Below, piece after piece: positions 11,788 to 24,094 of a stretch of DNA of 64,000 nt. How positions within the stretch are numbered: the stretch's first letter is position 1; every line of letters begins with the position of its first letter. The stretch is from Undaria pinnatifida (Eukaryota > Sar > Phaeophyceae > Laminariales > Alariaceae), in the NCBI GenBank assembly GCA_012845835.1, contig JABAKD010000023.1, forward strand, positions 14,806,202 to 14,870,201, given 5' to 3'. The notes beneath the pieces are model-generated. The model saw nothing but the letters and a program-made list of their open reading frames with translations. It was not told the origin of the DNA and did no database searches. The position numbers were made by a program, and so were the translations under genes.

Positions 11788-12883
11788 GGCTACGCCGGCG
11801 GCCTGGACGGCCGCCGGTCGCAGCGCAGGATAGTAAATATTAAGAGGGTAAGAAGTAATGCCAAGAGTTAGACGAAGTTTGTTAATCCATATTCATATGG
11901 GAGATACTGGAAAGGGAAAATGCCGACAAATTTTTCCCGATTTCCCGTGTGCGGCGGAACAATGCGAGAAGGCAGCCTGGAAATTATGGGAGAGCATGGC
12001 GGTTCACCCCAGCTGGGTGACGCTCTGCGTTGCTACGCAGAAAGGCGCGGCCACAGCTGCTGCTGTGCATATACCTGCTGTGCATATACCATTTGTAGCT
12101 TCGTGATGCTGCTGTGTATATACCATTTGTAGCTTCGTCATGCTGCAGGCTCATCATAGCTTCAGCTACTGCTGTACATCATGTACATGTACGTGCTGCT
12201 GATTTATACGTGCTGCTGTAGACTACCGGGGGTTCAAAAATATTGAGAGTTCGCAGTTCTCCACGACGCCTAGCTGCTGCTGTGCATATACCATTTGTAG
12301 CTTCGTGATTCTGCTGTGCATATACCATTTGTAGCTTCGTGATGCTGCTGTGCATATACCATTTGTAGCTTCGTGATGCTGCAGGCTCATCATAGCTTCA
12401 GCTACTGCTGTACATCATATACATGTATACGTGCTGCTGTAGACTTCGCAGTTCTCCACTACGCCTGGGTGGCATGTGTTCTCGGGGATTACGAACTTTT
12501 CTTCCCCAGATCCTAGCACAAACCTCGCTTAGTGGCCTTTACAATGGCGACGCCGGCCAGGTAATCGACCCCCCCCCCGTGTGTCGGAGGTCAGAGAACA
12601 CGTACCGAAGAAATAACGCGAAGACATTAGCCCTGTGTGCAGACTACGCACCAAACGTCTCACAGGGCACGATTTTTCGGAGATCTCGTCGTAGATCTCG
12701 ACGTCGAGGCCTCGCGCGCGCGCTACGGCGCCGAGCGGGCGGATCAGCTGAGCCGGTGGTTGCAGGCGAGGGGGGGGCACGCCTCAGCGAAGAAACCGCG
12801 CGGAAAGGCGGTCAGAGGCGGGAGATATCCGCAGACGTAAGGATGTGCATATGTGATAAGCGAACTAAGATATATAGATTTAT
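11788..12883. repeat. D-family 1.1-kb repeat, copy 1
   Basis: This is about 95 percent identical by eye to 47,940-49,028. It opens with a GC-rich hairpin (GCCGGCGGCC..GGCCGCCGG) and holds several ~38-bp units of TGCATATACCATTTGTAGCT. It ends at AAGATATATAGATTTAT. An open frame in the last third (12,637-12,840) is conserved in both copies but matches no family I know. It is mobile or recently duplicated. Confidence 0.75.
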
Positions 12884-12942
12884 ACTATCGTATCAGTTCA
12901 ACGATACAAACTACACCAGGTATCGTACATACGAGAATGTGC

Positions 12943-13482
12943 TCACCGAAAACGCCTGGTAGCTGTCGATGATGAACCGAACCATCTTCCTCGTGAATGG
13001 CTTGACGCCGTCCATGTAGGCAATGATGCTCCCCGCATCCTTCTCGCTCGAGGCTCCGCCACTGCCGCCGCCCTTGCTACCCCCCCACGCGCGTCATGTT
13101 CTTTCAGGGCCGCGCGATGCCCTTTCCTCTTCGTGTCTAGATGCTGCCTCAAATGGGTAGGGGACCCGAACCTAACCTTGGCATCGGCAAACTCACCATT
13201 CGCCTCGCAAAGCTTGCACACGGCTATGCCAGGGAGCGAGTCCTTGAGGTATACCATTAAAAACTTCCACAGCACGTTTTTGGATCTGAGCGGCTTGAAG
13301 CGCTTCCCCTCATGCTTTACGCGGTAGAGCACCGTTTCGAGGTCGCGTGCATTCGCCAAGGTGGTCGGCGGGACGATAATGGCCGCAACTTCACCGACGG
13401 GATCTCCGCCCTCAGCGTTGGCATTGGGTGCGACATGGCTGACGCCGTCGGCAGCGTCGAGAGAGATCGGCTGCTCCGCCAT
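12943..13482 (-). pseudogene. hAT-type transposase N-terminus with BED zinc finger (truncated)
   Basis: ATG at 13,482 (minus strand). Residues about 60-115 read as a BED finger, the DNA-binding domain of hAT transposases. An aromatic block (LWKFLMVYL) is followed by VCKLCEAN and the histidine pair in HLRQHLDTKRKGH. A frameshift falls in a poly-C run near 13,080. Beyond it, in the shifted frame, GSIIAYMDGVKPFTRKMVRF and then FIIDSYQAFSV match the conserved block that follows BED in hAT proteins. Homology stops at about 12,945, where the next hAT block should begin. That block is found on the same strand near 6,265. Either one gene was split by a 6.7-kb insertion, or these are two remnants of one family. 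Confidence 0.75.
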
Positions 13483-13499
13483 GTGGGCGTGTGAATGCG

Positions 13500-14680
13500 T
13501 GTGTGTGGATCTCCCGCTGAGTGCTGCAGTGTCGAAGGGGTATCCGCAGCCCGCAGCAATCCACGTTAAAGGCTGTACCCCGCATTAAAAAAGCCTCCCT
13601 GCAGTCAAGGAAACCCAATAAACAGGTCTTAGGATAAGAGACCTTGGTAGTCTCCTTCAGTCGTCTCTACTCCTGTGTCTGGTCCTACAGCAGTAGTCCT
13701 ACGGCAGTACACGTTAGCTTCTCTTACCGCATCTGGCCGGCCAGCGTCAGTCTCCATGTGGCCCCCGGTGGCCATGGTCTGCTTACTGGAGACTGACCCA
13801 TCCCCCAGTCCCGAACTCCCAACTGCCTCGCAATTGTGCTGCAACCCACTCTCACCACACAGGAAAGTCGGCACCTCCGTTTCACGACTGACTATTAGTC
13901 CGACTAATAACTTAGTCGGCGACTTAAGGGCACGGTGGTCCCCTGGTCCTCGCTTTTGAATTTTCGACTACATGAAAAAAATAAACGTTTCAAAAACGGG
14001 ACTGTCAGCTTTCTGACCAATGAGAGACTGCCAGCTGCCTGGAATTAGCCAGGAATCACACCCGAAGGCACGCGAATCGCAACAAGGGTTATTGCCGCGG
14101 TCATTGCGGCTTGGGTCTGCTGCACCATGGCGACCCCACAAGGTAAGGGGGTTACAAGGGTCCTCAAGGAAGTCACCTGCGAAAAAATGATGGCTTCTGG
14201 TGTCTCGTGTGTCTAGAACCGTGTTTCACGTTTTTTTGGGCCCGACAACCCTGGTTCTTCGCCCTCTACTGCTGTAGGATAGAGACGAAATTCCTCTATG
14301 CCCCCCTGCCACCGTCCCATCCTCCAACTAGTGTATTCACTGCTCCTGAACCTTGTCTGAAGCAGATCGCGAAGCCGCAGGGCTTCCAATGATGAAGTGC
14401 AGGTAGTCTTTGGGTCAAAAATGTGGAATTTGGGCCTGAAAGTAACCTTTAGCGGTAATTCAAACGCTCATCGGAGTTGTGTACATGTACCGACCCGCAA
14501 ACGCTTCCACACCCGCCCTCCACCCGCGAGGCTCCCCAATGTCACTGCCCTGGTGTAAGGCCAGTGATTTGCGGTGAAACGGGCGCGCGATGTCAGCGTG
14601 GTCCTGCACTGCAGTAGAAATCTCAAAATAATTTTGCTAGGGCTGGCGTGCTGCGTGTCCACAGAATCCTCCCACGCCAA
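13500..14680. other. no recognisable gene
   Basis: Contains the MITE-end copy at 13,862-13,932 (GTCGGCACCTCCG ... GACTATTAGTCCG). The rest is unique sequence with only short frames. Confidence 0.55.
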
Positions 14681-14688
14681 AGCCCACG

Positions 14689-15375
14689 TTTTTGGCGCTG
14701 CTGTACTTCTCAGGTTTGATAGGTACGCGAAATATCTCGTCGACGAAAGATAGCTGACGTCCAGACGAATCGATCGATGTACTGTATTAGCCGGTGGTTG
14801 AAATCGACCCTGCGTCAGTTTAATTTCCAATACCGCAAACCTAGCTTTCTTCTAAAAAAAGCGTTTTCAAGGAAAACAACTGTTTTTTCGTACCACTATT
14901 ACTGTCTATGTACAGTGTGGTCAACCTCAAATAAACATGCCATTACCCCATTTTTGGCGCTGCTGTTCTTTCCGGGTTCGATCTAAAGGCGATATATCTC
15001 GGGTACGAAAGATAGCTCATGTCTAGACGAATCGATTGACACATTAGTTATTTGACGAAATTGACTCGGAGGGGGAGACATTTCCAAAACCGCACATCTA
15101 ACTTTCACCTACAAATGGCATTTTCAAGGCGAACAAAAATGTTCCTTGCGTACCGCTATTACTGTAGTACGTATAGCGTGGTCAACCACGAAGCAAACTG
15201 CTCTTATTCCTTTTTCGGCGCTGGTTTTCGTTCTGTCTCCGATAGATAGGGTAGAAAGCAATCCGAGAGGGTAATATAGCTGACGTGTAGACGAACATAT
15301 GAGCCTATCAGCTACTCGTCTGAATTCAGGGCGCTGTGCGTAGAAATCGAATACCGCAAACCTAGACGTTATCCC
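14689..15375. repeat. ~261-bp satellite, three degenerate units
   Basis: Units start at 14,689, 14,951 and 15,211 with TTTTT(C)GGCGCTG. They share CGAAAGATAGCT.A.GT, AGACGAATCGAT and ATACCGCAAACCTAG-like blocks. Spacing is 262 and 260 bp and units differ by roughly a quarter of bases, so the array is old. Confidence 0.75.
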
Positions 15376-15379
15376 TTCC

Positions 15380-16970
15380 GCGAAACTTTGTTGTCGTAGG
15401 GCTAGTGGAAACCTTCGTAAATTGTGCCTTCGTCAACTAGTTCGTTTGATACCGGACAAAATATGACGGAGGGGATGGGACATTCGGCATGGCAACGAAA
15501 CAAGATTCCGACACTATTAATAAGCGTGAAGTTTGCCGGCTAAGGAGATGGCAAGATGATTTTTAGGGAATACCGACGGAATGGTTTCGTGCTTGAAAAT
15601 GTTGACAGGACCCGCAGCCTTGTGCATATTCTACCGCAATTCGCCACCCTTCTTTTCGCCGATCTGTATTACGGGAGGCTAAGCATCCCTTGGATAGGTA
15701 ACCTTCCATCCCGTACTTTTGTCGAGAGGCGGTGACGGCGGAGACGTTTTCACGATGGCGGCTGTGTTCCGGATGGTGCACAACCTAAGTGGGTACATGT
15801 GCTCTTGCCGAGTGTCCACCGGTTCCCCTGTTTGACTAGATTAGTTAGAGAAACGTGTTTTTGCCAATAGCGGCGCGGGTGTTCCATCAATGAGGATGAG
15901 TGTCTTTGGTGCTTAATCCGTGATGTTTGGTGGTGCGACTTGACGTAAGGGAGTCATGTTATTTATCGTACTTTTGCGCTCCTATTTAGCGCCACCGCCG
16001 TGGGAAGGCCACGTCTTTAAATGGGAGTAATATAATACGTTATTTTGGGGCCTTTTCAAAACAGCGACGCGGGTAGCGGGCGAGGGGTTAAAGGTTGGCC
16101 TGACGACGAAATTTGGAAGAATATGTTTTGTGTTTGGATGCAGAAGTTCTAACAGAGGCGGCGTGTGTTTCGTAGCCATGGCGACATGGGGTTTATTCTC
16201 TAGGAATTGAAAAAATCCTGCGGGGGATAGATTGGAAACGAGAACTCCATTTTAATCCCGGGGTAGGTGTTGGTGTTCTTCGTGTTGCGTTCACAATGCC
16301 CGATCACCCAATTATTCTTCTACGGAAAATACGCATACATTAATTCAACGCGCACGTCGTTTTCTTTGTCTTGAGGAGGGCGCATGGTGTTGCATTCCCA
16401 ACACACGATCGCCCTGTTTCGCGCGCAAAGATGCCGGAGAACAAATCCACGTTTTCGTTGTTTTTCTTTTTCACGGTTATCGTCGGCAATCACGACCATA
16501 ATTACTTCGTTTTTGCGACCGATCTAACAAACGGGGATGTGATTAAAACTAAACTGAATCACCATCTGCGACCTCAATGACCAATCGGCTACCTCTGCCA
16601 GTCTCCTTGCCAATTCACTCTAACCGAACCGAAACCTAGGGCAATATACCTGCACCGCCGTCCAATCCTAGCCTCTGCTCGCTACTCCGTCCTCCAACTA
16701 TATGCGAAAAACCACCGATTTACGCACAAACACCATAGGCCGGATCAAGATTACTGCATCCATTAGACCACGGCAACCTCGCATGGAACAACCTACACCT
16801 CGCCAGCGAACGTATCCATTGCGTCATTTAAAACATAGTACACACTGGTTATCCGGCCCCAAAAGCCCAGTCCCATACGCCAAATTGTATTGTACAGACA
16901 AGTCCGAATTCGTGCGCGCCATTATTGTCTAGGACACTTTATCGCCTGCCCCGTGTATTTTTTAGCGGCC
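15380..16970. other. unique sequence without recognisable gene
   Basis: Only frames under 80 codons, none with recognisable domains. No repeats of the families seen elsewhere in the window. Confidence 0.5.
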
Positions 16971-16977
16971 CTCGAAA

Positions 16978-17075
16978 AAACACCCGGGGGCGGGGGTTTG
17001 GGGAGGTGGGGGTTGAGGTAGGGGCGGGGGTGTTGGGTGGTTGAAGGGGAAAGGGGGTGAGGGGAGACCCCCAAC
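16978..17075 (+). other. G-run-rich tract with G-quadruplex potential
   Basis: More than six runs of three or more G on the plus strand (GGGGGCGGGGG, GGGGAGGTGGGGG, GGGGCGGGGGTG, GGGGAAAGGGGG) lie within 100 bp. This spacing is compatible with intramolecular quadruplexes. Confidence 0.5.
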
Positions 17076-17545
17076 AAACCAAAACTCAGAAGGCAGACAA
17101 TCTATCACTAATTATTGAGCAACGCCAGCAAAATCTCTGTAGGAATTGCTTTCATGACTTCGCCCGAAAACAAATCCGACGCGCGTTTGACGCACAGTCC
17201 ACGCACGCACTGGTTACCTCCTTGCACCCAATATCAATCGCCGCATTGCACAGCAGGAAAATCATAACCGTGCGTGCGAGGATATAGGGGACGTCTTCCT
17301 TGCCTTCAAGCTCTTTCTGGCGCTCCGAAACTGCCTGTTGGCGGAGATTGGGGGCAGGGGGTGTGAAGGGAGGGTGGATCGAAGGCGCGCTTAGTTATTT
17401 GTCTTCATGCGGGCGACGGGGGTGGAGTGTACTCGTAATCATGCACGGTCGTAGGGATATGACGAGGGGGGGGGAAGAGAGGGGGAGGTTGAAAGTGTGT
17501 CAAACACCGGTACGGCCGGGGGTGGGGGGTACACATACCGCTGTT

Positions 17546-17750
17546 TGTGCTTGTTTGTTTGTTTGTTTGTTTGTTTGTGTGATTGTTTTGTATCCTCCGG
17601 CGGATGGGAAGAAATAAAGCTTGAGCTCACTACACTTCCACGTATTTTCATACACGTCGTGTATCGTTTTAACTCAATTGCATTCGCAATCCAGAGCTGG
17701 CTGGCGTGTCTATCGGTTCCCGCGATAGCGGTAGCGCGAGCTGTCCCTAC
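17546..17750 (-). mobile_element. A-tailed SINE family copy with (CAAA)n tail
   Basis: On the minus strand it matches the complete SINE at 59,989-60,174 from TAGGGACAGCT through ACACGACG.GTATGAAAATA to CCCATCCGCCGGAGGATA. The 3' tail here is a (CAAA)n-type run, seen as TTTG repeats at 17,548-17,577. No clear tRNA B box is visible, so the promoter type is open. Confidence 0.75.
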
Positions 17751-17799
17751 CGGCGGTCGCCCTTACTACTCCGGCAGCGCAAGCTGCCGTTGTATACGG

Positions 17800-18845
17800 A
17801 TGCGTGAGTATGTTAATAACAAAACCAATAATATTGTACATACGAAACGTCGGCGACGTTAAGTCGCGAAAACTTGCCACCGGGTCGTCCGTCGCCTTTT
17901 CACAGCAGAGTGCTGTGCAATAATATTTTCAACATTCCATTGCACCCTAATACGAAAGCCGATATGTCTCGTTTCGCGATTCTTGAGATCCTGTCTCTAC
18001 CTCACTACTGTCCTCACTGTGCCCCTGATGGTCCACTTTTGTTTTGGCGTTGGGAGGGGGGGGATGTGCGCACGACGGGGTTTCTATGCCACTATTTTTG
18101 TCGTGCAAAGGAGAGGCATAACTTTGTGTGCTTATTTATTTAGCTGCTCGACGTTTGCTGTGTACAGTGCTTTACAATGTGTGGGTATACGTTCGCGACT
18201 AAGTGTGTGTGTCCCTGTCTTTCCCAGCAAGTACCATACACACGCGCACCCCTACAACGGGTAAGGCTGCTGGTGAAGAATACGTAATGTTACTGTTTTT
18301 GACAGCTGGGTACAGCTGTTCGAATTTACAACTGCAGTTGGAGAATAACTCGTTTTCGTATGTACGGTGTATCTATCATACGACGCGTAGTGCTGGTAGT
18401 GACTACGGCGATTATACGTTACCAGGTATTTATTTGGAGCAATGTAAACAGCAGCAAGTACATTTCTCAACGCGCGGGCTCCGCGTCTGGATGATGTAGA
18501 AAACTATCCTGAGTTGGAGGTATACGTGCTGTAATACCTGGTACAAAATTATACATATACGTATGAAGATGATGTACAGCAGCAGTACATCACGATCTAT
18601 CCGATGTGCGCACCAGAGTACCTGGTACTCTGGACGACAATATTTTGGGACATTTTCGTACATGCATTAATACCCCTGCGGCCCCTGTATTTCCAATCAT
18701 AGTGGAACGTACATCAGTAAATATCCTTTCCTTCTCTTACTTCGTGACTCTGTACCAGGCACTAACTGTACATGGGTACCATTCTATCGAAATATAAGCG
18801 CCGTTTCGATGATATATTAATAGTAAAAACATATTATACTTACGG
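17800..18845. other. no recognisable gene
   Basis: Short frames only. Two TACCTGGTAC-type motifs (18,536 and 18,620) of the kind scattered through the window. Confidence 0.5.
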
Positions 18846-18849
18846 ACAG

Positions 18850-19020
18850 GGTGACAGCTCAAGCCCAAGCCAACTAGCCAAGCAACAAGCCAAGCCGCAC
18901 GCCACAAGCCAAGTCACAAGCCACAAACCACAAGCCACAAACAAGCAAGCGCCAGCACAAGCACAAGCAAGCACAAGCAAGCACAAGCAAGAACGAACGA
19001 AATGACGAACCAAGAACAAG
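18850..19020. repeat. CAAGC / CACAAGC minisatellite
   Basis: Roughly 25 units of CAAGC, CACAAGC and CAAGCCA grade into AAGAACGA and AAGAACA. The strand bias is strong (almost no T on the plus strand). Confidence 0.75.
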
Positions 19021-19029
19021 AACACAAGA

Positions 19030-19640
19030 ACACACACGTGTTATGTACGATTCATGTTTAGTAGCACTCGTCGGTGGTACCTACGTGCGACGAGTCCAAG
19101 AAGACGCACCTGGATTTCCGCGTGGGACACGATGAATGCCTGGTGGCGCCCGCAGGTAAGAGTCTGTGACGGGTTCGCCTTGTCCTACCTTTGGGGAAGG
19201 GAGTAGCTCACTCGCACGGGGAAGCTTTCTCCTACTCGCCCTCTACTACTCGTGCGGCTGGATGAGTGGCAGCACCGCCCGAACGACACGCCGAGAGACC
19301 ATCGCCGGCCTTCGTACGCTTCTACGCTGGCGACTGCCCGTCGATCATGATCGGGAAAGCGAACTATAGGGGTGACGAAGGCTTGGTGGGATGACGGCGC
19401 AGTGTGCGTCTTCGTGTGCTGTGCTGCTACGTACGCGTACGGCTGTGCACTCGTGCGTGATCGCAGTAGTCTATTTTCTAGTTGTTTTTTTTTTAAAGCG
19501 ATTTTTTGGGTACATCCAATTCACCAAAAAAAACAGGGCAGAATTGCGAATAGACTAGTCGAAATGAGGACGCCAGTTCTCTACAGAACCGGATTTCTTC
19601 GCTGAGGGATCCACCAAGGGTACGCGCGGTATGGTCCGGT
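19030..19640. other. no recognisable gene
   Basis: Short open frames without known motifs. Confidence 0.45.
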
Positions 19641-19760
19641 TGGGAAAACGTGGTCGGGTCGGGAACGGGCCGGGCCGGGAACGGGAATCACGAGCGTATT
19701 TTGTTCCCGACGACTTCGCGACCCCTCCACGACCTCGGCCTCTGTTCCCACCGTCTACCG

Positions 19761-20275
19761 TCCCGACCTACGGCATCTTGTTCTCGTCCCGACTGTCTCC
19801 CGTCCCGTCGTAATGTGTATTCTCGACTCTTTTCCCGCGCCGCCGCCCGCCCAGTTGTTCCCATCCAATCTCGACGTCCGCACACAATTTCTCCCATCGC
19901 GCAACTCACACAAGTGGCGTGTGTTCCCATCCCATTACCAATCCCATTTTCCACGGGATGTATATATTTTCCCATCATATATATGACTGTGGATGCAACT
20001 CGATTATTCCAACTTATGTCCCGACTTACGGCATCTTGTTCTCGTCTCGACTGTTTCCCGTCCCGTCGTAATGTGTATTCCCGACTTTTTTTCCTCCACG
20101 CCGCCCGCCCAATTGTTCCCATCCAATCCCGACGTTCGCACACAATTTCTCCCATCCCGAAACTCACTTTAAGTGGCGTATGTTCCCATCCCATTAACCA
20201 ATCCCATTTACCATGTGATGTATATTTTTCCCATCATATAAATGACTATGGATGCAACTGGATTATTTTAACTTG
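19761..20275. repeat. 258-bp tandem duplication rich in TCCCGAC
   Basis: Copies start at 19,761 and 20,019. They share TACGGCATCTTGTTCTCGTC, CGTCGTAATGTGTATTC and ATGACT.TGGATGCAACT. The TCCCGAC motif also builds the separate minisatellite at 22,850-23,060. Confidence 0.75.
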
Positions 20276-20329
20276 GTTGGGGTATAATTCGATTTTGGAT
20301 GCCAAACAGCTGCAGCAGCAGTAGTCTAT

Positions 20330-21020
20330 TATAGGTATGTAGAGTGGATTGTTTGTATTTTTTTTAATTTGGTCAATCCCCCCCCCCGCCTTTTCGACAA
20401 TAGAGTAGGACTCACATAGTAGGAGAATGTGGAATGTACAAGGAGGAGCGGCATGCGTTAGAGGAGATGAGGAAATTAGACGTATGTGACACGGAAGAGT
20501 TTGTTTGGTAGACTAGAGAGTAGCGAGAAAACGATCGCCATCTTAGGAGATAGATGATGGCCGCAGATGGCGAAACAGGACGGGGATAGGATAAGCAAAC
20601 AGCTTTTATGTAGCATGTGGAAGAAGCGTAATGAGCGCCCAAATGTTGGAGGTGCCTCTAATAGGGTAGGAACGGTGCTCCGTCTCGAAAGGGATGCGTG
20701 ATCAATGGTCAAATGACTACGAGCTGGGTCAGCCATGATCAGCTGTAGTTCGTCAGTTCATACTTCGTATCTCATGGACGACGACAAAGTAGCGGGTGCC
20801 CTCGAGAAGACTATAATGAAGCCCCCGAGAAGACTCTAATGAAGCGCGTCAATTTTCAGCTCAAGATTCGGAAAAACGGTGCGCTAATGAACGGACGAGC
20901 TAAAAAGCTGATCATGGCTGGCCTAGCTCGTAAGACAAGCAACAAATGAGTACGCCCCCCATCCCCATCTCCCAACATTTTGTGATTTTTCTTTTCAACC
21001 TTCGCTATGAGTCGATAAAT
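20330..21020. other. no recognisable gene
   Basis: A C9 run at about 20,380 and short frames. No repeat family identified. Confidence 0.45.
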
Positions 21021-21022
21021 AA

Positions 21023-21838
21023 GACAGGTGACAATGGAAGGCCAAAAGTTTGAAACTCCCGAAGATCCCAGCCAAACTTTGCCTGAACGGTCGCCTATGG
21101 ACCCAATTTGGTAGAAATATTTTTAGAAACTCAACAGAATTCTTGGAAAAAACGATTTCTCGCGGCGATCTTGGCCAACATCGCCCTGAGAAATCCTCAA
21201 GCAGATATTGGATTTGATGCGGCGCAATTTCGTGTTCTTCACACGCTTCGTTCGACGAAATCAACGACCGCGTCGTGAACTGTGAACGTGGCGAAGCTCG
21301 TTAGGGGCTCCGAGCCCCCCTTGGTCCACAGCGCTTACTCTACGGCCGGTGATTTGTGGCGGGCGCCGATCAGGCTTATGTTAAAAACACGTTTGGCGGC
21401 TAGTGTGTAGGAAACTGAGACAAAAACTCTTCTATCGTCTCCCAACGGGCGAAAAATAGAATTTTGAGAGGATGTGACGGAAGACCATAGGACGACACAA
21501 GCAACCTCTCACGCCCTAAGGCATGGATCGAGATGAACTCTTCAGCGCTGTTACCTACACTCATGTGGCTTTATCCGGAACGAAGAGGAGTGAACATGGG
21601 TTGTCTCAATCTCGAGATCGAAGGTCAACGGTGTTTGGTGGGCAGTGTCGATCAAGGCTTGACGAAAAATAGACAAATTGACCTGTTGGACCGCATGACC
21701 GAAAAAAAGAGCCAGAAAAAACGTTTTAGTAATTTTTCCCCCCTAGCGACGTTACCCGGAATATTTCAGCAAGTAACCCCCAAAAAAAGTTTCCAAACTT
21801 TTGGCCATACTATCGGCCTTCCATTGTCATCGGTCTAA
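21023..21838 (+). mobile_element. TIR element, copy 1 (left arm of a large palindrome)
   Basis: Bounded by terminal inverted repeats built on GGTGACAATGGAAGGCC and CCAAAAGTTTG (left, 21,028) and their complement at 21,789-21,836 (right). An 80-codon frame starting at 21,533 (ATGAACTCTTCAGCGCTG) has no recognised domain and is conserved in copy 2. Short length and terminal inverted repeats suggest a non-autonomous DNA transposon. Its sister copy follows in opposite orientation after a ~55-bp spacer. Confidence 0.65.
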
Positions 21839-21866
21839 GTGCTTGAATTTTTTTTTTCAAGCACAA
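21839..21866. other. hairpin in the spacer between inverted copies
   Basis: GTGCTTGAA, a T run, then TTCAAGCAC: a 9-bp perfect stem at the centre of the large palindrome. Confidence 0.7.
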
Positions 21867-21895
21867 GAAATTCCAAAATATTGTATAAGACCCAC

Positions 21896-22708
21896 CTGTG
21901 TGACATTGGAAAGCCGATTGTTTGGCCTAAAAGTTTGCAAAGTGTTTTGGGGGGGTCATTTGATTAAATATTCCGGGTAACGTCGCTATGGGGAAAAAAT
22001 TACTAAAACGTTTTTTCTGGCTCTTTTTTTCGGTCATGCGGTCCAACAGGTCAATTTGTCTATTTTTCGTCAAGCCTTGATCGACACTGCCCACCAAACA
22101 CCGTTGACCTTCGATCTCGAGATTGAGACAACCCATGTTCACTCCTCTTCGTTCCGGATAAAGCCACATGAGTGTAGGTAACAGCGCTGAAGAGTTCATC
22201 TCGATCCATGCCTTAGGGCGTGAGAGGTTGCTTGTGTCGTCCTATGGTCTTCCGTCACATCCTCTCAAAATTCTATTTTTCGCCCGTTGGGAGACGATAG
22301 AAGAGTTTTTGTCTCAGTTTCCTACACACTAGCTGCCAAACGTGTTTTTAACATAAGCCTGATCGGCGCCCGCCACAAATCACCGGCCCTAGAGTGAGCG
22401 CTTTACACCAAGGGGGGGTCGGAGCCCCTAACAAGCTCGCCACGTTCAGAGTTCACGACGCGGTCGTTGATTTCGTCGAACGAAGCGTGTGGAAAACACG
22501 AAATTGCGCCGCGTCAAATCCAAGATCTGCTTGAGAATTTCTCAGGCCGATGTTGGCCGAGATCGCCGCGAGAAATCCTTTTTTCCAAGAATTCTGGAAA
22601 GTTGAAAAAAAACGTCTACCAAATTGGGGCCATAGGCGACCGTTCAGGCAAAGTTTGGCTGGGATCTTCGGGAATTTCAAACTTTTGGCCTTCCATTGTC
22701 ACCGGTCT
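21896..22708 (-). mobile_element. TIR element, copy 2 (right arm of a large palindrome)
   Basis: Reverse complement of 21,023-21,838 with only a few percent differences by eye. The small frame (22,199 to 21,927, minus strand) is nearly unchanged in protein. The outer end is TTCCATTGTCACCGGTCTA at about 22,690-22,708. Together the arms form an inverted repeat of about 810 bp each. Confidence 0.65.
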
Positions 22709-22849
22709 AATACATAGTTATTTGCTTGTTTTTTACAAAAATAAAAGGCGGCGAAAGTTCGTTTGAGCAACTGATAAATAGCACTCGGTATCATTTTCTT
22801 TTTTTCAACCGCTGTCTCCAGTCCGCGTTCCCGATCGTGTTGCAAATCA

Positions 22850-23060
22850 TTCCGGACTGCATCTCCCGGCCATATCCCGACTACGTTCCCGACCGATTTC
22901 CCGACTGCTTGTATTCCCGGCCGTTTTCCCGACTATGTTCCCGACTATGTACCCGACCGAGTTCCCGACCGAGTTCCCGAGCTGTTCCCGACCGTTTTCC
23001 CGACTATGTACCCGACCGAGTTCGCGACCTGTTCCCGACCCGTTCCATGATACCGTCCCG
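22850..23060. repeat. TTCCCGACC / ATGTTCCCGACT minisatellite
   Basis: About sixteen irregular 7-22-bp units of TCCCGAC. At 23,240-23,430 it is followed by GGTACCGGGA- and CCCGGGA-type repeats. Confidence 0.65.
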
Positions 23061-23439
23061 TCCCGTCCCGTCAACCAAACGGGCCGTCCCATGCCCGTCT
23101 AGCGGTAACCAAACGGGAACCTTATCCCATATCGTCGCTCGGGAAGACCCAAAATGTTTCCGCCTGCGGCAGGCTAAACGGTTACCGTTCCGTACCGACC
23201 GGTGCCTTGGCTACCGCGCGTACCCTTGGGATCCATCGTGCCCTTAATTCGTGCCGACTCGCAGCCCTACCAATACCGTAGGGTTATTCCCCGGCACCAA
23301 AAATCGGTACCGGGACCCCGGCAACTTTTCGGGGGGTCGCCCCGGATTCGTCTCTGGAGAACCGCGGGATTTTGAGTGCCGGGTTCCCGGGATTCGGGTA
23401 CCGCGGGTTCCCGGAACCCGGGACACCTAAACACTACTT

Positions 23440-24090
23440 GTCACTTATGACGCCCTTCCCAACGGCATATCTTTGCGGCACTCAATTCTCAGGTGGCGTG
23501 GTGATGTGGAAGGAAGGGTGTTTCCTCGTTTTATCTTCAAGGAAGAACCTTAAGAGAGACCTCTCCGTGCCACAACACACGAAAAAAAAAAAGTTGAGCG
23601 TGTTCCTGCTGCAGGATCGGTGCATGCAGAGCAAGCAGTAGTAGTGGTAGTAGTATTAATAGCAGTAGATGGTAGATGGTACCGAAAGGAAAACGCACGT
23701 GTGATGCACAGCAGTGGAATAATAAGACTGTTGTCGGATAACACCGGAACCGAAGAGAAATGTTGACCACGGCTGAGATGCGAGAACAAAACATAATCCG
23801 CACAAAAATCGCAAAAATCAACACAATAAAATAAAACAGCAGCGGTAGTATAAGTAGTAGAAGAACACACCCTAACCAAGGCCGATTTTTTATCGTTCTT
23901 GTTTGTTGACGTTATTATCGTTGTCTTCCCATGATAATCCGTTCCTATATTTAACCACACCTAAAAATTGTGTTGTATACCACACCCAACATCAGATCTG
24001 CTAGGATAATACACAATATCAGGCAGGTGATACAAATTGATGCATTTCTTCTACAACCGTCAGCAATAAACACTACCAGGCAGCTGCTGT
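23440..24090. other. no recognisable gene
   Basis: Short frames and AGTAGTAGTGGTAGTAGT-type runs near 23,640. Nothing assignable. Confidence 0.45.
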
Positions 24091-24094
24091 CACC

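Noticed and set aside
12423-12962. 179-codon open frame in D copy 1 as a host gene
   Set aside because: Lies inside a dispersed repeat and ends differently in the second copy. Kept only as a note in the repeat entry.
19650-20324. 224-codon open frame
   Set aside because: It spans the 258-bp tandem duplication and has no recognisable domain. The antisense frame is equally open.
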